From Motacilla alba alba (Eukaryota > Chordata > Aves > Passeriformes > Motacillidae): a stretch of 64,000 nucleotides of DNA. Below the pieces are notes generated by a model. It saw nothing but the letters and a program-made list of their open reading frames with translations, was not told where the DNA came from and made no database searches. Every line of letters starts with the position of its first letter. Position 1 is the stretch's first letter. The stretch spans positions 69,005,666 to 69,069,665 of the forward strand of contig NC_052018.1 of assembly GCF_015832195.1 (NCBI RefSeq), written 5' to 3'. Made by a program: the position numbers and the translations under genes. Below, piece after piece: positions 53,101 through 64,000 of the stretch.

Positions 53101-56000
53101 TCCAACTCTTAAGCAATGAAGAGCCATTCAATTGTCTGTAATACCAGAAGAAAGAAAGAAATGGAGATGGTGAGAACTTACTGAGTATTTCCCTGCATCA
53201 CATACTGGGATTTTTTTTCCTTTTCCACACAAGTGGAAAGTAAATATGCATTCCATCTCCCTGGTACTTGCCACAAAGACTGCAAACACACATAACTACC
53301 TATGTGTTAGCACTGCAAAATCCACTACATAAATGGGCAGAAAATAGACAAAAATATGAAGTCACAAGATTGACACTTATTTTTTGGTAAATCCTCAGTG
53401 TTAGGAGCACACAGAATTCTTGTGACTGCTGCAGGGCTAGGGATTTTTATCTATCTGTACAGATATTTAGGTTGCTTCTGTCACCATTGGAACCAAATGC
53501 TTCTACAAAGGCAGCTTAAGGATGAAGACCATGTGTCTGCAGAGAGCTTTAACAATCTGGCTTGTGCTTAGCATGTTAGTCCTAACTAAATTATTTCCTA
53601 GTTTCACAACTAGGAAATAAACACACAGTAGGTGAGTTTCAAATGTTTATCAGCATGGCTACATGCCTGATGTACAATGAGGATCAGTTACCAGTGAATG
53701 GATCCTACAATCCAGAAGTTTACTGAGTCTTATTGCAAATCTATCCAATTGCCTAGGCTTACTCTGAAAACTCTACAAATTCCATTCATTCCTCCACCTA
53801 AATTTATATACAAGGAGTTCTGCTTGCCCATCACAGGAATGAAGATGTTCCTACAACATGGGAAATTATCTGGCATATTCAGCAAAGGAAGATACATTCC
53901 TCTTTCTCATTTTCCTTTTTCTGAAGCCAAAGAACGCATCCCACACAAATCCCAGGTACTTGTTTTTTCCAGCTTTGCCTGGTTTAAGAGGAAGAAATAT
54001 AGCTGTAAGAGACAGCCATTTCTGGCTTGATTCCATTAATACATCTCCACATTCTGGCAACCTCCAGGAAAACTCACAGACAGCCAATGCAAATTTTGTG
54101 TTGCTTCCTTTCATCATTCCTTTGAAATAAGGATTTAAGCAGAGATATACTTCAAATTCAGTGCACCCAGTTTCCACAGTAGAATTCCAGAGAGGTTTTC
54201 AGAGAGGTAGAGAGATAAGACATGCCAGTGTTTGACATTTGGTTCTGCCAGCTAGTATCCTTCAGATATTATTTCCCACAGTCAAGTAAAACACAACTAG
54301 GTAACACAGGTCTGTTGTGATACAGCATTACTCAAATCCTCTGGGAAGCTGTCTCAAAACACAATGATTTTGTCACTCCTTTTCAGTGACAAAAAAATCT
54401 TGTCCTGAACCAAAATGTCATCCACATTAAAAATTAACTGACCAATGCATCTTACGGAATGATACCTTGTAGATTTTTGCCAAAGTCCCTCTGCAAGTCT
54501 GAATTACAAGAAAACCTAATATACTTATACTTTTTTTCAAGTACATGACAGTTAAAGGGACTTCCTGACTATGATAAATATTAAAGTATGCCACAACACT
54601 GAGGGAATGAAATATTCTTTTTATTTAAAATTTTATGTAGTTGTTAGTGTGAATGTTCTTATAAATACATCAATATTACTTTAAATTTGACCATTTGAGC
54701 ACTACATTTACAGAGGAATTGCAGCTGTCATGTAAGTTAACACAGCTCATGTTATGACACCTTACCTAGCATATCTTTCCCTTTACTAACAGAAGGCATC
54801 TAGGCACCAGTTTGTTGTTATTTAGCAAAGCTGAGAAGCTATGAAAAGCTTCTACTAAATCACATGCCTCAACAACTTTTGCTCCAACCTATAGTAGCTG
54901 AGTAACATGACTGGGCTCAAGAAGCAGCAACACATTTGAAGAGTTTAAGCCCTTCACCTCACAAGTTGCTCCATGGTTATTATGTAAAACATTTTTTTTT
55001 AAAAAAAGAAAAATAATAAGTTGTTCAATAACTGAATACATAATTAGTTAATGAATCTCACACTTAATAACAAGGGACTACAGCATAAAACTACACTGCA
55101 GTAAAACCCCATGGGAGCTCTTGCTAGTCTTTGTTAGGAAACTGGGGGGACCTCTCATGATGGTGCAGGCAGTGCCCTTAAGCAGCTCTATTTCTTACAA
55201 GGAGAACAAAGAAATACTACAGCAATGGTCACAGGATATTGCAGTAAGTTCCAGATTGCTGTGGTTGCCTATAAAAAGGCTTAAACTGTTATCAAAATTA
55301 GTTCCTTTATGCCTTTTCTCAGTTACTGAGATGCATCAGGCAGACTCAGAGGCCCTCCATTTCAAGAGTGGTACAGACAAGACAGCCAGACATGGCATAA
55401 GTGCTATACACCTGCAAAACATAGTAAAGGTCTTTAGCAGAATACAAACTGGAGACAGAAAATGATGCCAGGCTATCCTTACTTTGCTACAGGGAGAAAT
55501 TCCAGTCTAACTGTGTCAAACAAACAGAGTAAGAAGTTCCAATTCTTCCAATCACCCTGGTAAAATGTGGTCATTTTACAGTTCAAAGTTATTGATGTAT
55601 TATTACCAAATGAAAGAAATTTATGTCATTACCATATTATTAGGAAATATAGGAACATATACACTTCCTGACTTTGCTTCTGACATCCACACAAAGCTTC
55701 ATTTCAGTCAGATCAGGAAATTTAAGAAAAAGTCTAGGTGTAATTCAGAAAACAATACCAAAACTAATGCAGATTTTCAACATGAATCAAAAATCAGAAG
55801 AAAAATAATTCTGTCTTTTCAGTTGAATTCACATACTTCCTGGGGTCAGCCCACTGTCAGTATTTCACCACACAACTTCCAATCTTCTACCTTGATTCAG
55901 AGAAATACTTCAACAAATCTATATCCCTGCTAAAGAAAGACTGGCTTATTTTCTTGAATTAGAATCATCCTGTGCACTTTGCACACAGCCACGTAAGGGG

Positions 56001-56016
56001 AAAAAAAAAAAAAAAA
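56001..56016 (+). repeat. Poly-A tract
   Basis: A run of 16 A. A similar 15-base run lies at 56959-56973. Confidence 0.8.
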
Positions 56017-58772
56017 CACTTTTGAAATATGCCTGTAATAATACAGCATATAAATAGAGAAATACAAGTCAGACATCTCACGCCCATTCTAAATCTTGGG
56101 TCAGAAAGAAGTGGTATTCTCTCTTTACAGTCTGTCCACGTTTTAAGTTCCTACAATGGATTTTCCTCAGGTCTTCACAATTCCAAAAAGTGGGATGCAT
56201 CAAAACATCTTCACACTCTGACAGAAAATGCAGCTCTGTCTCTCAGAATATCAGTCAGCCAACTCACAGGGCTATCAAGAAACTTCCCTGGTGGACCAAC
56301 TATTATTACAGAGTTTCCCCAGCTGCCTTCCTACACATCAAATACAGACAACTTCCAGATGCAGAACATGGAATAAAACAGTATACACACTAGACAAGTG
56401 ATTTCATCCACCAATATAATCTTAAAGGTGGCAAAAAATGTTTGGCTACCGATTTTGAAATCAAAAAAATTATACCTGAAAGGTTCACATGTAATCTCCA
56501 AAAAAGAAATGGACTGCATGTCCTAGCTAAAACCCCTTCACTACAAACAAGTCATCCAGCTCAATTCCAAAATAGAATTTGAGATCATATTCGGTATCTG
56601 TACTGCAGTGCAGTGCCTTAGAGAGGAAGGTACAAATGCTGCAATCTCAGCCACGCCATCCCTCACATGAGCTGTTAAACAGTGGTCTCTTGTGCCAGTC
56701 CCTGGTGTATCTTCGAAAGTCACACTCTGACAAGTACAAGAAACACTTTTTAAAATAAACAAAGGATATCCAAAGTGGGTTTCGGCATATTTTAATTCTG
56801 AAATTGCTTCTAATAGCCAAGCTAGTTTTTGAGCATTTTCTTTTTGTGCATTCTGACAATCGTATGTTTGATGACTGCAGCTACCAGAACCTCACATATT
56901 TTGATAAACCCCTTTAAAAGATAAGCAGCACATGAAAAGCAGTGAGGGATTTAAGAGGAAAAAAAAAAAAAAAGAAAACCACTTTGTTTTTTCTTTTCTG
57001 TTTCACTGAGAGACTTGCATAATTCTTCTACTGTTGAGTTACTTATCTTACAATAATCTTCAGATCTTGTTTCTTCTGGTTCCTTTTGTGTCCTCTAATT
57101 CCATAGAATCTTCATGTAGGAAGGCATGTAAGCATATGACTTCTAGTCAAATTTAAAGTGGCACTCATTGTTTAAATGCTGCCATAATGAGGAATATCTG
57201 GAATAGAAGAGACTCTGAAATCACAAAACTGCTGTCCTTGAAAATGTGAACACAGCATTCTTCGTTTCAAACTTCTCTGCCATCAACTTCATTCTAAAGC
57301 CCAGCACTGAGTGAATAAAAATCTTCTGCATGTCAAACAGGAATCCTAAGTAATGTTTAAATTTGTTTCAAACCACTCTTCCAGTGTTGCAAAGCACACT
57401 TACACTTTCCACTGACAGTCACCCTCAGAACTTTTAAATCCATGTAGAAAATAAGGCAGCACAGAATACGTTCACACAAGCAAGAGGTTCTGTTTTACTG
57501 CAAGCTAATTTAAAAAATTTGAAAAAGGCATTAGAAGAGAGTGCAACATGGAACATTAGCATTCAAGCCTTAAAAAAAAAAAATAAAAAGAAAAGAGATG
57601 GAAAGAGGAGATGACTCCATCGGTCCTGGGGAACATGTGCTGCTCACGCTGATTACGCCTCTGATTCCTGACAGGCATGGTAGTCATCACTGTCTCAGAA
57701 GACAGTGGAAAAAAAACATAACCCTGTCAGCCCTACTTCAGCATGTCCTGTTGGTGTCTCCTACCATAAACAGCTAAAAGCAGACCTGCCTCTAATTTAA
57801 GAAACTCCACAACTCTAGAAAACCATACACACTGACATCAGGAACATCACAAGATCAAATAGCTTAATTACACATTTCCCATCACTTTTAGGAACATCTT
57901 GCTCCTGAAAGTCAGGATACCTTTAAAAAATATATGGGACAGATAAATATAAGCAATATTTTTTTGAAATCTTGCAATTGGTTTTAATCCTCTCACCAGC
58001 TTGCCACCCCATTTCTTGCAAAGACCTTCCCGTATGGGGGGTTCTGTGTCACAGAAAATAGTCCTTGCACATGTATATTATGGAAGAAGCCTATGCATTT
58101 AGGGGAAAATATTTTCTGTTTTCTCCTGGAACTTGGAATTACTTTTACTGTCAAATCAAATTACACATCCCAATAAAAATAATATAAAAACAAAGAAATA
58201 AAAACCAGGCGATTTCTGTGTCAACTATGAATGTTTTAGATTCTTGACTGCAAAGACTAAACAGTGAAATCTATGTTACATATACCCTTGATCTTTCTAG
58301 TATTATAAAATAAAAAACAAATTCCCCTACAAGCAAGAGGTCCTGCCTAGACACACAACTAATAAACACACAGCAGGATACTTGTTCCCCTTCACTTCTC
58401 CTGCACAGCACGTGTTTATTCTGTGGGAGAAGTCAGGAGAATGTATCTCCAAGCCTAAAAAAGGCCACACATAATACAAGGTCATCTCCACCTGGAGCAT
58501 TTGGCAAACTAATGAGGGAGATCCCTGTTTCCAGAGAAGCAAGTAATTCACAGGACTACAGAAGAGTTCCTTGAGGAGAACTGAACAGCAGAGAGCTGAG
58601 CTCCAGTCTGTCCAAAGTTGTCCCAAACAATATAAGCTCTGAGGCTTCTAGAAATACAGGGCATTAATAGTTGTGTTCACATCTCAGAAGTGACATATCA
58701 AACTCAAATTATTCCCAAAAGAAACAGAAATCCATCCTAGCAGCAGAATTTGCTAGGAGGTAATGCTTAATG

Positions 58773-58836
58773 CCAAAACAAAACCAAATGCTTTACCAAA
58801 ACAAAACCAAATCAGGAAAAAAAAAAAAAAAAAAAA
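58773..58836 (+). repeat. Duplicated CCAAAACAAAACCAAAT plus poly-A
   Basis: A 17-base unit occurs at 58773-58789 and again at 58796-58812 (period 23), followed at once by a 20-A run at 58817-58836. Confidence 0.8.
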
Positions 58837-61137
58837 GGCAAAAAGAGAAAAAAAAAAAGAAGCAAGTAAAGAAGAGGAATCATTAGACATATAGGAATGT
58901 GTGAAGGGGAGAGTAAAATCAAAATTTCCAATAAATATGTGGCTAAAATACAAATTCAGTCTAGTAGCTTCATGCAAATAAAGGGCATTTTTAATTAAGT
59001 AAAATCTCATGTGCAATTTTAAACATTTAAAAAAGACATTGTTTACATTCCAGGGTAGACTCTAAAGATTTCAGGGAGTTTATCAGGTCCTACCAAAAGA
59101 AGAAAATATGAAGAACACTGTTTACATGTAGTAGGCCTACAGATGTCATCCTCAAAGTATTGAAAGCACAGAATGATTATGCTTGCATACAGTGTTCTTT
59201 GAAAAGTTCTCGTTTATCTACAAAACATTTATGAATCCATCTGCCCCTAATCAGTATTTTAAAAATAATTTTTTTAAAAAAGCTACAGTAATTACCGGGG
59301 TAATATCAAATTTCCAGCGCTTTCTACCAATGGCATGCAGAAAGTTGCACACATCTAATAGCTTTAGAGATTACCAATCCAAGCCTTCTAACAATAGAGA
59401 AGTGGAAGACTACATAAAAAAAAATCTGAAATGACTGACTTTTCCAAGTAATGCTTATAACTTGGATAAAGTAGAAGGAAGAGAAGAATAAAAATCACTG
59501 CTTACACACCACTACAGATTATACGGGTTTCTCAGGCCTTTTTGATTAAACTACACAACATGACTCCCCAAAGCCTCAGTTTACCATATTCAAGGTCATT
59601 TTATCACTGGTGCAACACTCTAAACATTTTCAAGTATTATCTAAGACTGGGTTTGCCAAATCTGTATCAAGCCTGACACACATTGTCAGGAGTGCTGTTT
59701 TACATAACATGCTGCTGCTGTCAGGTGCTGGAGTTTAACATCATTGTAGATGTGCTGAGCTGTATTAGCATGCTCAATGCTTCTCCTTCCCTATTAAGCA
59801 TTCAGATAACATGAACTAAGCTTAACATTCACGCCTGCAGTAAGGCTGCCATGGTACAAGTCTTCCAAAAATCTTTACCAGCAAAAAGTACTAACAAAAA
59901 AAAACACCCATAAATTGAGATGACAAATTTTCTTACGCAGAAATATTTTTCTGTTTTCTCTTTAGGTGTGAGGCAACACTACAATACAAGTCACATAACG
60001 CTGACAGGAAAAAAAAGTTGTCGATCTTCATGACAATGTTGCGTAACAGCTGTATTTTCTGTAAATGCAGGTTTTCTAAGAATCCTCAAACAAATAAAAA
60101 AAATTAATACTAAGGTATACATCTAGTATTGTGCAGTTTCTGATAGAAATAGAAGACAACTGAGAACTACAATTCTTAATGCCGCAAACACCATATGAAT
60201 ATGTTTCACATACACTATGTTGCTTTCTTTCCACCCCCATTTAGATGTATTTTCTTACAAGCCATTGAACGTGAATGTTTTCTAAATCAGACTGTGCTAA
60301 ATAGAAGGGAAGTTAAGCTTTATCCTACAGTCTCAGTGTTTCCAGCTCTACTTAACAAATGTCTCAGCAATTTTTCCTCAAACTGTGGCATGGTTTGTAT
60401 ACACCACCATTCTAGATGCAAATGTCTATCTGTAAACTTGCTAGGATTGAGCATATAAACGGCACTTGGGAGATGGCCGAGAAGACAAATAAAAGCATTG
60501 CTTGAATAAACATAATCCAGATAAGCATTAGATGCAGCAGTCCCGATGCATTAATTAAACGGAAGGAAGAAGCGCTCTAGCGCCTTAACATGCTCTGGAC
60601 CGAAGTAACGAAAGGATGCGCACGCCAGAAAAAGCCGTATTAGTCTGTGCCCGGCCAGGAGAACGCCTGCAAGTTAGTGGGAACCTCCGCGGGGAGGGGA
60701 CAGGGTGAGAGAGGTGGGTTTTTTTCCCCGAGCCTATTTTTGCACAGGGAGTGTGACTGCAGTTTTCGCGCTGGGGACGGCTGCTCGGTTAGGATCCGCA
60801 GCAGGCGCACACATCGCGGCCGGGAAGGCAGCGCGGAGCGGAGGTGCTGCTGGGGAGGCGCCGCTCGCCCGCCCCTCACCCTGCCCGGGGCGAGCACGGC
60901 CGCCCGCCCCTCCCGCTCATCCCGGCGCGGCCAGCGCAGCGCCCGGCCGGCTATCGCCCCCCGCCCGGCCACGGGGCCACACGCTGCCGGCTGGAGAGAG
61001 ACGGGGCCGGGGCTCCGGAGACCGCTCCGAGCTGCCCCCGCCCGGCTCCCACCCCGGCCGGTCCGGGCGTCGCCCCCGCAGCCCCCGGCCCGCCCGGCGC
61101 CCCGCCACAGCGCGGAGGTGAGGGAGGCAAGCGCGGC

Positions 61138-61143
61138 GCTTAC
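61138..61143 (-). other. Splice donor of ryanodine receptor intron 1
   Basis: Directly after the Thr16 codon (ACT) the minus strand continues GTAAGC, a good 5' splice-site match. The exon ends in phase 0, as in the known vertebrate ryanodine receptor genes. Reading through it gives an Ala/Gly/Arg-rich frame with no resemblance to the family, which supports splicing here. Confidence 0.8.
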
Positions 61144-61191
61144 AGTTCGCAGGAACTGGATCTCGTCCTCGCCCTCGCCCCCCTCGGCCAT
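61144..61191 (-). CDS. RYR3: Ryanodine receptor, first coding exon (probably RYR3)
   Basis: This exon encodes the extreme N-terminus of a ryanodine receptor, the roughly 5000-residue tetrameric Ca2+-release channel of the endoplasmic/sarcoplasmic reticulum. Seen: the minus strand reads ATG plus 15 codons giving MAEGGEGEDEIQFLRT, then a GTAAGC donor. Known: the family starts with an acidic, Gly-rich stretch ending in QFLRT, and exon 1 stops exactly after this Thr codon. The start has a good context (G at -3, G at +4), and no other minus-strand ATG lies between it and 61743. Paralogue: Glu3 is as in mammalian RYR3 (RYR2 has Asp3), while the length without an added Gly is as in RYR2. I favour RYR3. 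RYR2 remains possible, and RYR1 is less likely because its N-terminus is more different. The rest of the protein is encoded beyond the left edge of the window. Downstream exons would carry the N-terminal beta-trefoil (IP3R-binding-core-like) domains. Confidence 0.85.
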
Positions 61192-61740
61192 GGCTGCCCC
61201 TGCCTCTCCTTCTGCCGGGCGCTGCTCCCGGTGCCCGGGCGGGCGGCGGCGGTCGCTCCCCGAGGGCTGGCGGCGGCAGGAGGTTCACGGCCGCGCCGCA
61301 CCGGGCCGGGGCAAGTGCGAGGGCGGCGGAGCCGGCGGCCCCAGCCCGGCCCTGGCTGCGAGCGGGGTGCGGGCGCCCGTGCGCCTGCAGCAGGTTGACA
61401 GCGCTGCCCGGCTGCCTGTGCCTGCCGCGGGGAGGGGGCTGCGATTAACCGGGGGAGGAGGGGAGGCGGAGCTCCGGCCCCCCCCGCCGCTGCAGGTGAT
61501 CCGCAGCCCGCTCCCTCCGCACTCCAAACGCGCCGCCCAGCGCCCCTTGCCGGTGCTCGGCGGAGAGGCGGCTGCCGCCCGGCCCGGGGCGCGCCCGGCG
61601 CCGCTGCCCGAGCCGCCGTCACCTGGCGCGGCCCGAGCCTCGGGCTGCCTCCGCTCCTCCGGGAGACAGCGGGAAGGCCGGCCGGCCGGCACCGTGCCTG
61701 CCTGGACGCGGCTGTCCCGCAGGAGTTAGGCGTGATGTGC
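61192..61740 (-). promoter_or_regulatory. 5' leader / core promoter zone without upstream ATG
   Basis: This very GC-rich stretch lies immediately upstream of the start codon in minus-strand sense and must contain the 5' untranslated part of exon 1 plus the core promoter. I found no CAT on the plus strand (ATG on minus) from 61192 to 61742; the first is at 61743-61745. A scanning ribosome from any start site inside the island would therefore meet the ryanodine receptor ATG first. A GGCC repeat occupies 61676-61690, and G-rich runs on the plus strand occupy 61451-61469. The split between promoter and transcribed leader is not resolvable here. Confidence 0.6.
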
Positions 61741-64000
61741 TGCATTGAGAGATACCTCTGGTGAGGGAGAACTAAACGGCTCTGCGCCAGTTAATTTGTC
61801 AGCCGACTGTACTGTCGGGGAGAAGGGGTGGAAGGTACAACATGGCTTCACCGGGTGTTGTACTTCAACCATCGTGTGAGTGAGCTTAACCCGGGCTGAA
61901 TGTAAGGCTTTAAAATACCGTTTCCTTGAAGGATAGCTACCATGTGTTTTCCATAGGGTGAAGTCAAGGGTTAACAGGGAATCGCTCATCTTTCATGAGC
62001 ACTCGTGCAGATTGTACCTATACAAGGACACCTGTGTCCATCAGGGAAGATGCTTGGCCTCGAGAAAGAAGTCTGGCAAGCCAGAGAGCCACCAGAGTCC
62101 TAACACTGAAACAAATGTATGGCAGAGAGCCTCTGTTAATACGGTGCAATGGTCATGAGGGGAGGACAACAGGGTATCTCAGAAAAGAGTAAAATTAGCA
62201 CTGGATCATTGACAGAGTGAAATGTGTGTGGGATATATAACTGCAGAAGGCTTCTGAAGGACCAAAACTGGTAAACATAATGAAAGCACAATTATTTTGG
62301 TAAACAGTCTGTGTGGCTAGCATAGCAAAATAGGGGGAAAGTGCTTCTAGAGAAGCTATACCCGTAATCTGTAACTTTATGCTGTTCAAGGACATCATGA
62401 AAAAGTGCGGCACTGTGCGATTTTATCATTACTTCCAGCAGTGGAAAACCTGTTTGACAGATTGGAAACTGCAAGAGCAGTCATGACCCATAGGACCTCT
62501 AGAGCAAGTAATGTACGAATGTTTAATATAGGGGTTCCGAAGATAACCTCCAGAGTTATGACAGCTTAAGCATTTCCTCTGTAATATCCTGGTTTCAGTT
62601 ACTACTGACTTCAAGTGACTTTTACCTCTCAAGATTACTACTGACTGAAAAAAATACTTTTTTTAAGAATGACAAAATAAAGACACTTTTTGACATTGTT
62701 CATTCATATTTCACTCAAACCACTTAAGTATCTTCTCTCCAAATTATTTAGACTGAGAGATATCTATTGAAATAGACCCCAATTATGAAGAAAAGTCCTG
62801 AATTTGGATAAGTTGTAAAAATTAGGTTTCATGAAAAGGCACTGAACAAGTATTTTTTATCATACTGTCCTATCTCCTTCTCCTGTTCAGCTCACAAGTC
62901 AGTTCCAGCAGAACTATTTGTGGATGTGGATTTCATACAGTTGTAAATCTCAGTGCACCTGGTCAAAGGTCTAGATCATAGAACATCCAGGGTACTTTCC
63001 ATAAGGCTTTGAAGATGAGGATCAGATTATATGCCTTTTTTGTTTGCTGCATGTAAAGCAAGGACATTATAGAGAAAGGAAAGGAAAAAAAATTTGTAAA
63101 TAGTTCATTATAACATCAGTGCTTGCAATATTTTGTAGTTTTCAACACATTTTGAAATCATGGAAGTCGTTCCAAGAACTGTGGAACTGATCATACCTGG
63201 TTTCTTATAGATTTGGAGCTCATAATTAGACTCCTTGGTGTTCATGAAGACAAAAACTTCATCTGAAGCTTTTCCATGCTAGGGCAGTGATATTTCTCTA
63301 ACACACAGTTTTGTTGGTGTTTAATATGAGTGAAATGTATGCTGCAGTTGTTCAGACACCAAAGAGTGTTATCTGCTATCTTCTTTACCCGTGCATCTGT
63401 TCTAATGAAAGGGCTAGGAGCATGTATGATACTATTAACCTTCTGTGAAATTGCTGGAATTTTCCACTTAGTTCAAAAGATATTATGCAGTAACAGAGAC
63501 ACATGCACCATATCTGGCCACATTAGATAATTTGCTTAGGAAGCAAAGTTAAAAAGTAGTAAAGATTCTTCCAGAAACTTTCTGAACAGGGTGATAAAGG
63601 CCTAATGTAGATGGAAGCTTCTTGTTAAATTACTCATCAAGGACAAATATTTATATGTGCAGTACACATAGAATATTATATGTACACATGTGCAAAATAC
63701 ATATTAAATATAGTTCCAGTGTTTTAGCTGATGTCAGGTTTTAATCAGTGGTTATGGTTAACTGCACTGAATAATTAAAAGCGACTGATTGCTTAAAACA
63801 ATGGAAAATAATGGTTAAAAATGGAAAAACATGATAGTTTTTATCATACCAGAAAGTAATGTAAAGATCACAGAATTATTTCTTAGATGAATTAGTGGGA
63901 AAAGTGAAAGAATAAACATCCTCCATGGCTGATAAATACAGGCAGAATTCAGAAGAATTGCATATTTTGTGTGCATATTGTGTGTGGGAAGAACAGGGCT
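61741..64000. other. Upstream flank of the ryanodine receptor gene, no gene seen
   Basis: CpG content falls off within about 150 bases of the island and AT-rich DNA follows. No exon of a divergent gene, tRNA or repeat was recognised. A divergent non-coding transcript from the island is possible but nothing in the sequence proves it. Confidence 0.6.

Larger units (their letters stand above)
45441..60599. other. Intronic sequence, no gene seen
   Basis: Long AT-rich stretch with simple repeats (46321-46342 C/A, 46517-46570, 48410-48423 A, 56001, 56959, 58773-58836) and the duplication at 47091. Open frames of 90-122 codons (53698, 55121, 55565, 56029) have no recognisable features. Composition begins to rise in CpG from about 60540, at the island shoulder. 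Confidence 0.6.
1..61143 (-). other. Intron 1 of the ryanodine receptor gene (incomplete)
   Basis: The donor at 61143 opens an intron that runs to the left edge of the window. Exon 2 of this family is a short exon of about 120 bases encoding the conserved DEVVLQC segment and the following Cys-rich stretch. I looked for it on the minus strand and recognised nothing, so the intron is taken to be at least 61 kb. Long first introns are usual for RYR2 and RYR3. A missed small exon cannot be fully excluded by eye. Confidence 0.65.
60600..61740. promoter_or_regulatory. CpG-island promoter of the ryanodine receptor gene
   Basis: CpG dinucleotides and GC content rise abruptly near 60600, peak from about 60780 to 61730, and fall again by 61740, in sharp contrast to the AT-rich flanks. 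The island straddles the first coding exon: about 550 bases lie upstream (minus-strand sense) and about 540 bases lie inside intron 1. GC-box-like motifs are visible near 60867-60875 and 61237-61252, an NRF1-like TGCGCA near 60617, and an E-box CACCTG near 61620. I see no TATA box placed for the minus strand, consistent with a dispersed CpG-island promoter. The transcription start cannot be fixed from sequence alone. Confidence 0.85.

Noticed and set aside
55565..55933. 122-codon plus-strand open frame
   Set aside because: Chance-length frame in AT-rich DNA with no motifs or splice-site support.
57101..57120. CCATAGAATCTTCATG as a possible CR1 end
   Set aside because: Only the short word matches and no adjoining CR1 sequence is present.
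60647..61729. 360-codon plus-strand open frame across the CpG island
   Set aside because: Pro/Arg/Ala/Gly-rich translation typical of GC-rich DNA with few stops. It overlaps the ryanodine receptor exon antisense, other frames on both strands are equally open, and there is no domain.

Overview
This is almost certainly a bird nuclear genome window. It is AT-rich (by eye roughly 35-38% GC) and poor in genes. Its recognisable interspersed repeats are the 3' ends of CR1 LINEs of the avian type and a solo retroviral LTR of a kind common in birds. There is no operon-like coding, no Alu/L1-type repeat, and open frames are mostly chance length. Another CR1-bearing sauropsid is possible but less likely given the low repeat load.

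One gene is supported. On the minus strand, inside a dense CpG island (about 60600-61740), lies the first coding exon of a ryanodine receptor: 48 bases at 61144-61191 encode the family's conserved N-terminal 16 residues (MAEGGEGEDEIQFLRT). They are followed directly by a GTAAGC splice donor at the phase-0 position expected after QFLRT. Glu at position 3 favours RYR3. The 16-residue length, without the extra glycine of mammalian RYR3, matches RYR2, so the paralogue is likely but not proven. The gene runs leftwards and I could not recognise exon 2, so everything from 61143 down to 1 is read as the first intron (at least 61 kb).

Layout: 1-60600 is intronic sequence. It holds three CR1 3' fragments (13605-13722 minus, about 23190-23363 plus, about 45260-45440 plus), one probable solo LTR (about 36513-36967) and one weaker LTR-like candidate (about 42340-42830). 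It also holds a minus-strand purine-rich plus GC-rich block at about 19180-20110 that reads like a decayed coding sequence, a strong G-quadruplex pair (14873-15020), poly-A/T and poly-G tracts, and several short direct duplications. The CpG-island promoter and 5' leader are at about 60600-61740. From 61740 to 64000 is upstream, AT-rich flanking DNA with no recognised gene.

I found no multi-gene or otherwise novel system. The most interesting items are the decayed frame at 19180-20110, the clustered G-quadruplex motifs, a roughly 550-base promoter-proximal leader free of upstream ATGs, and two candidate non-coding regulatory stretches (8571-8720 and 25600-26250) that would need cross-species alignment.
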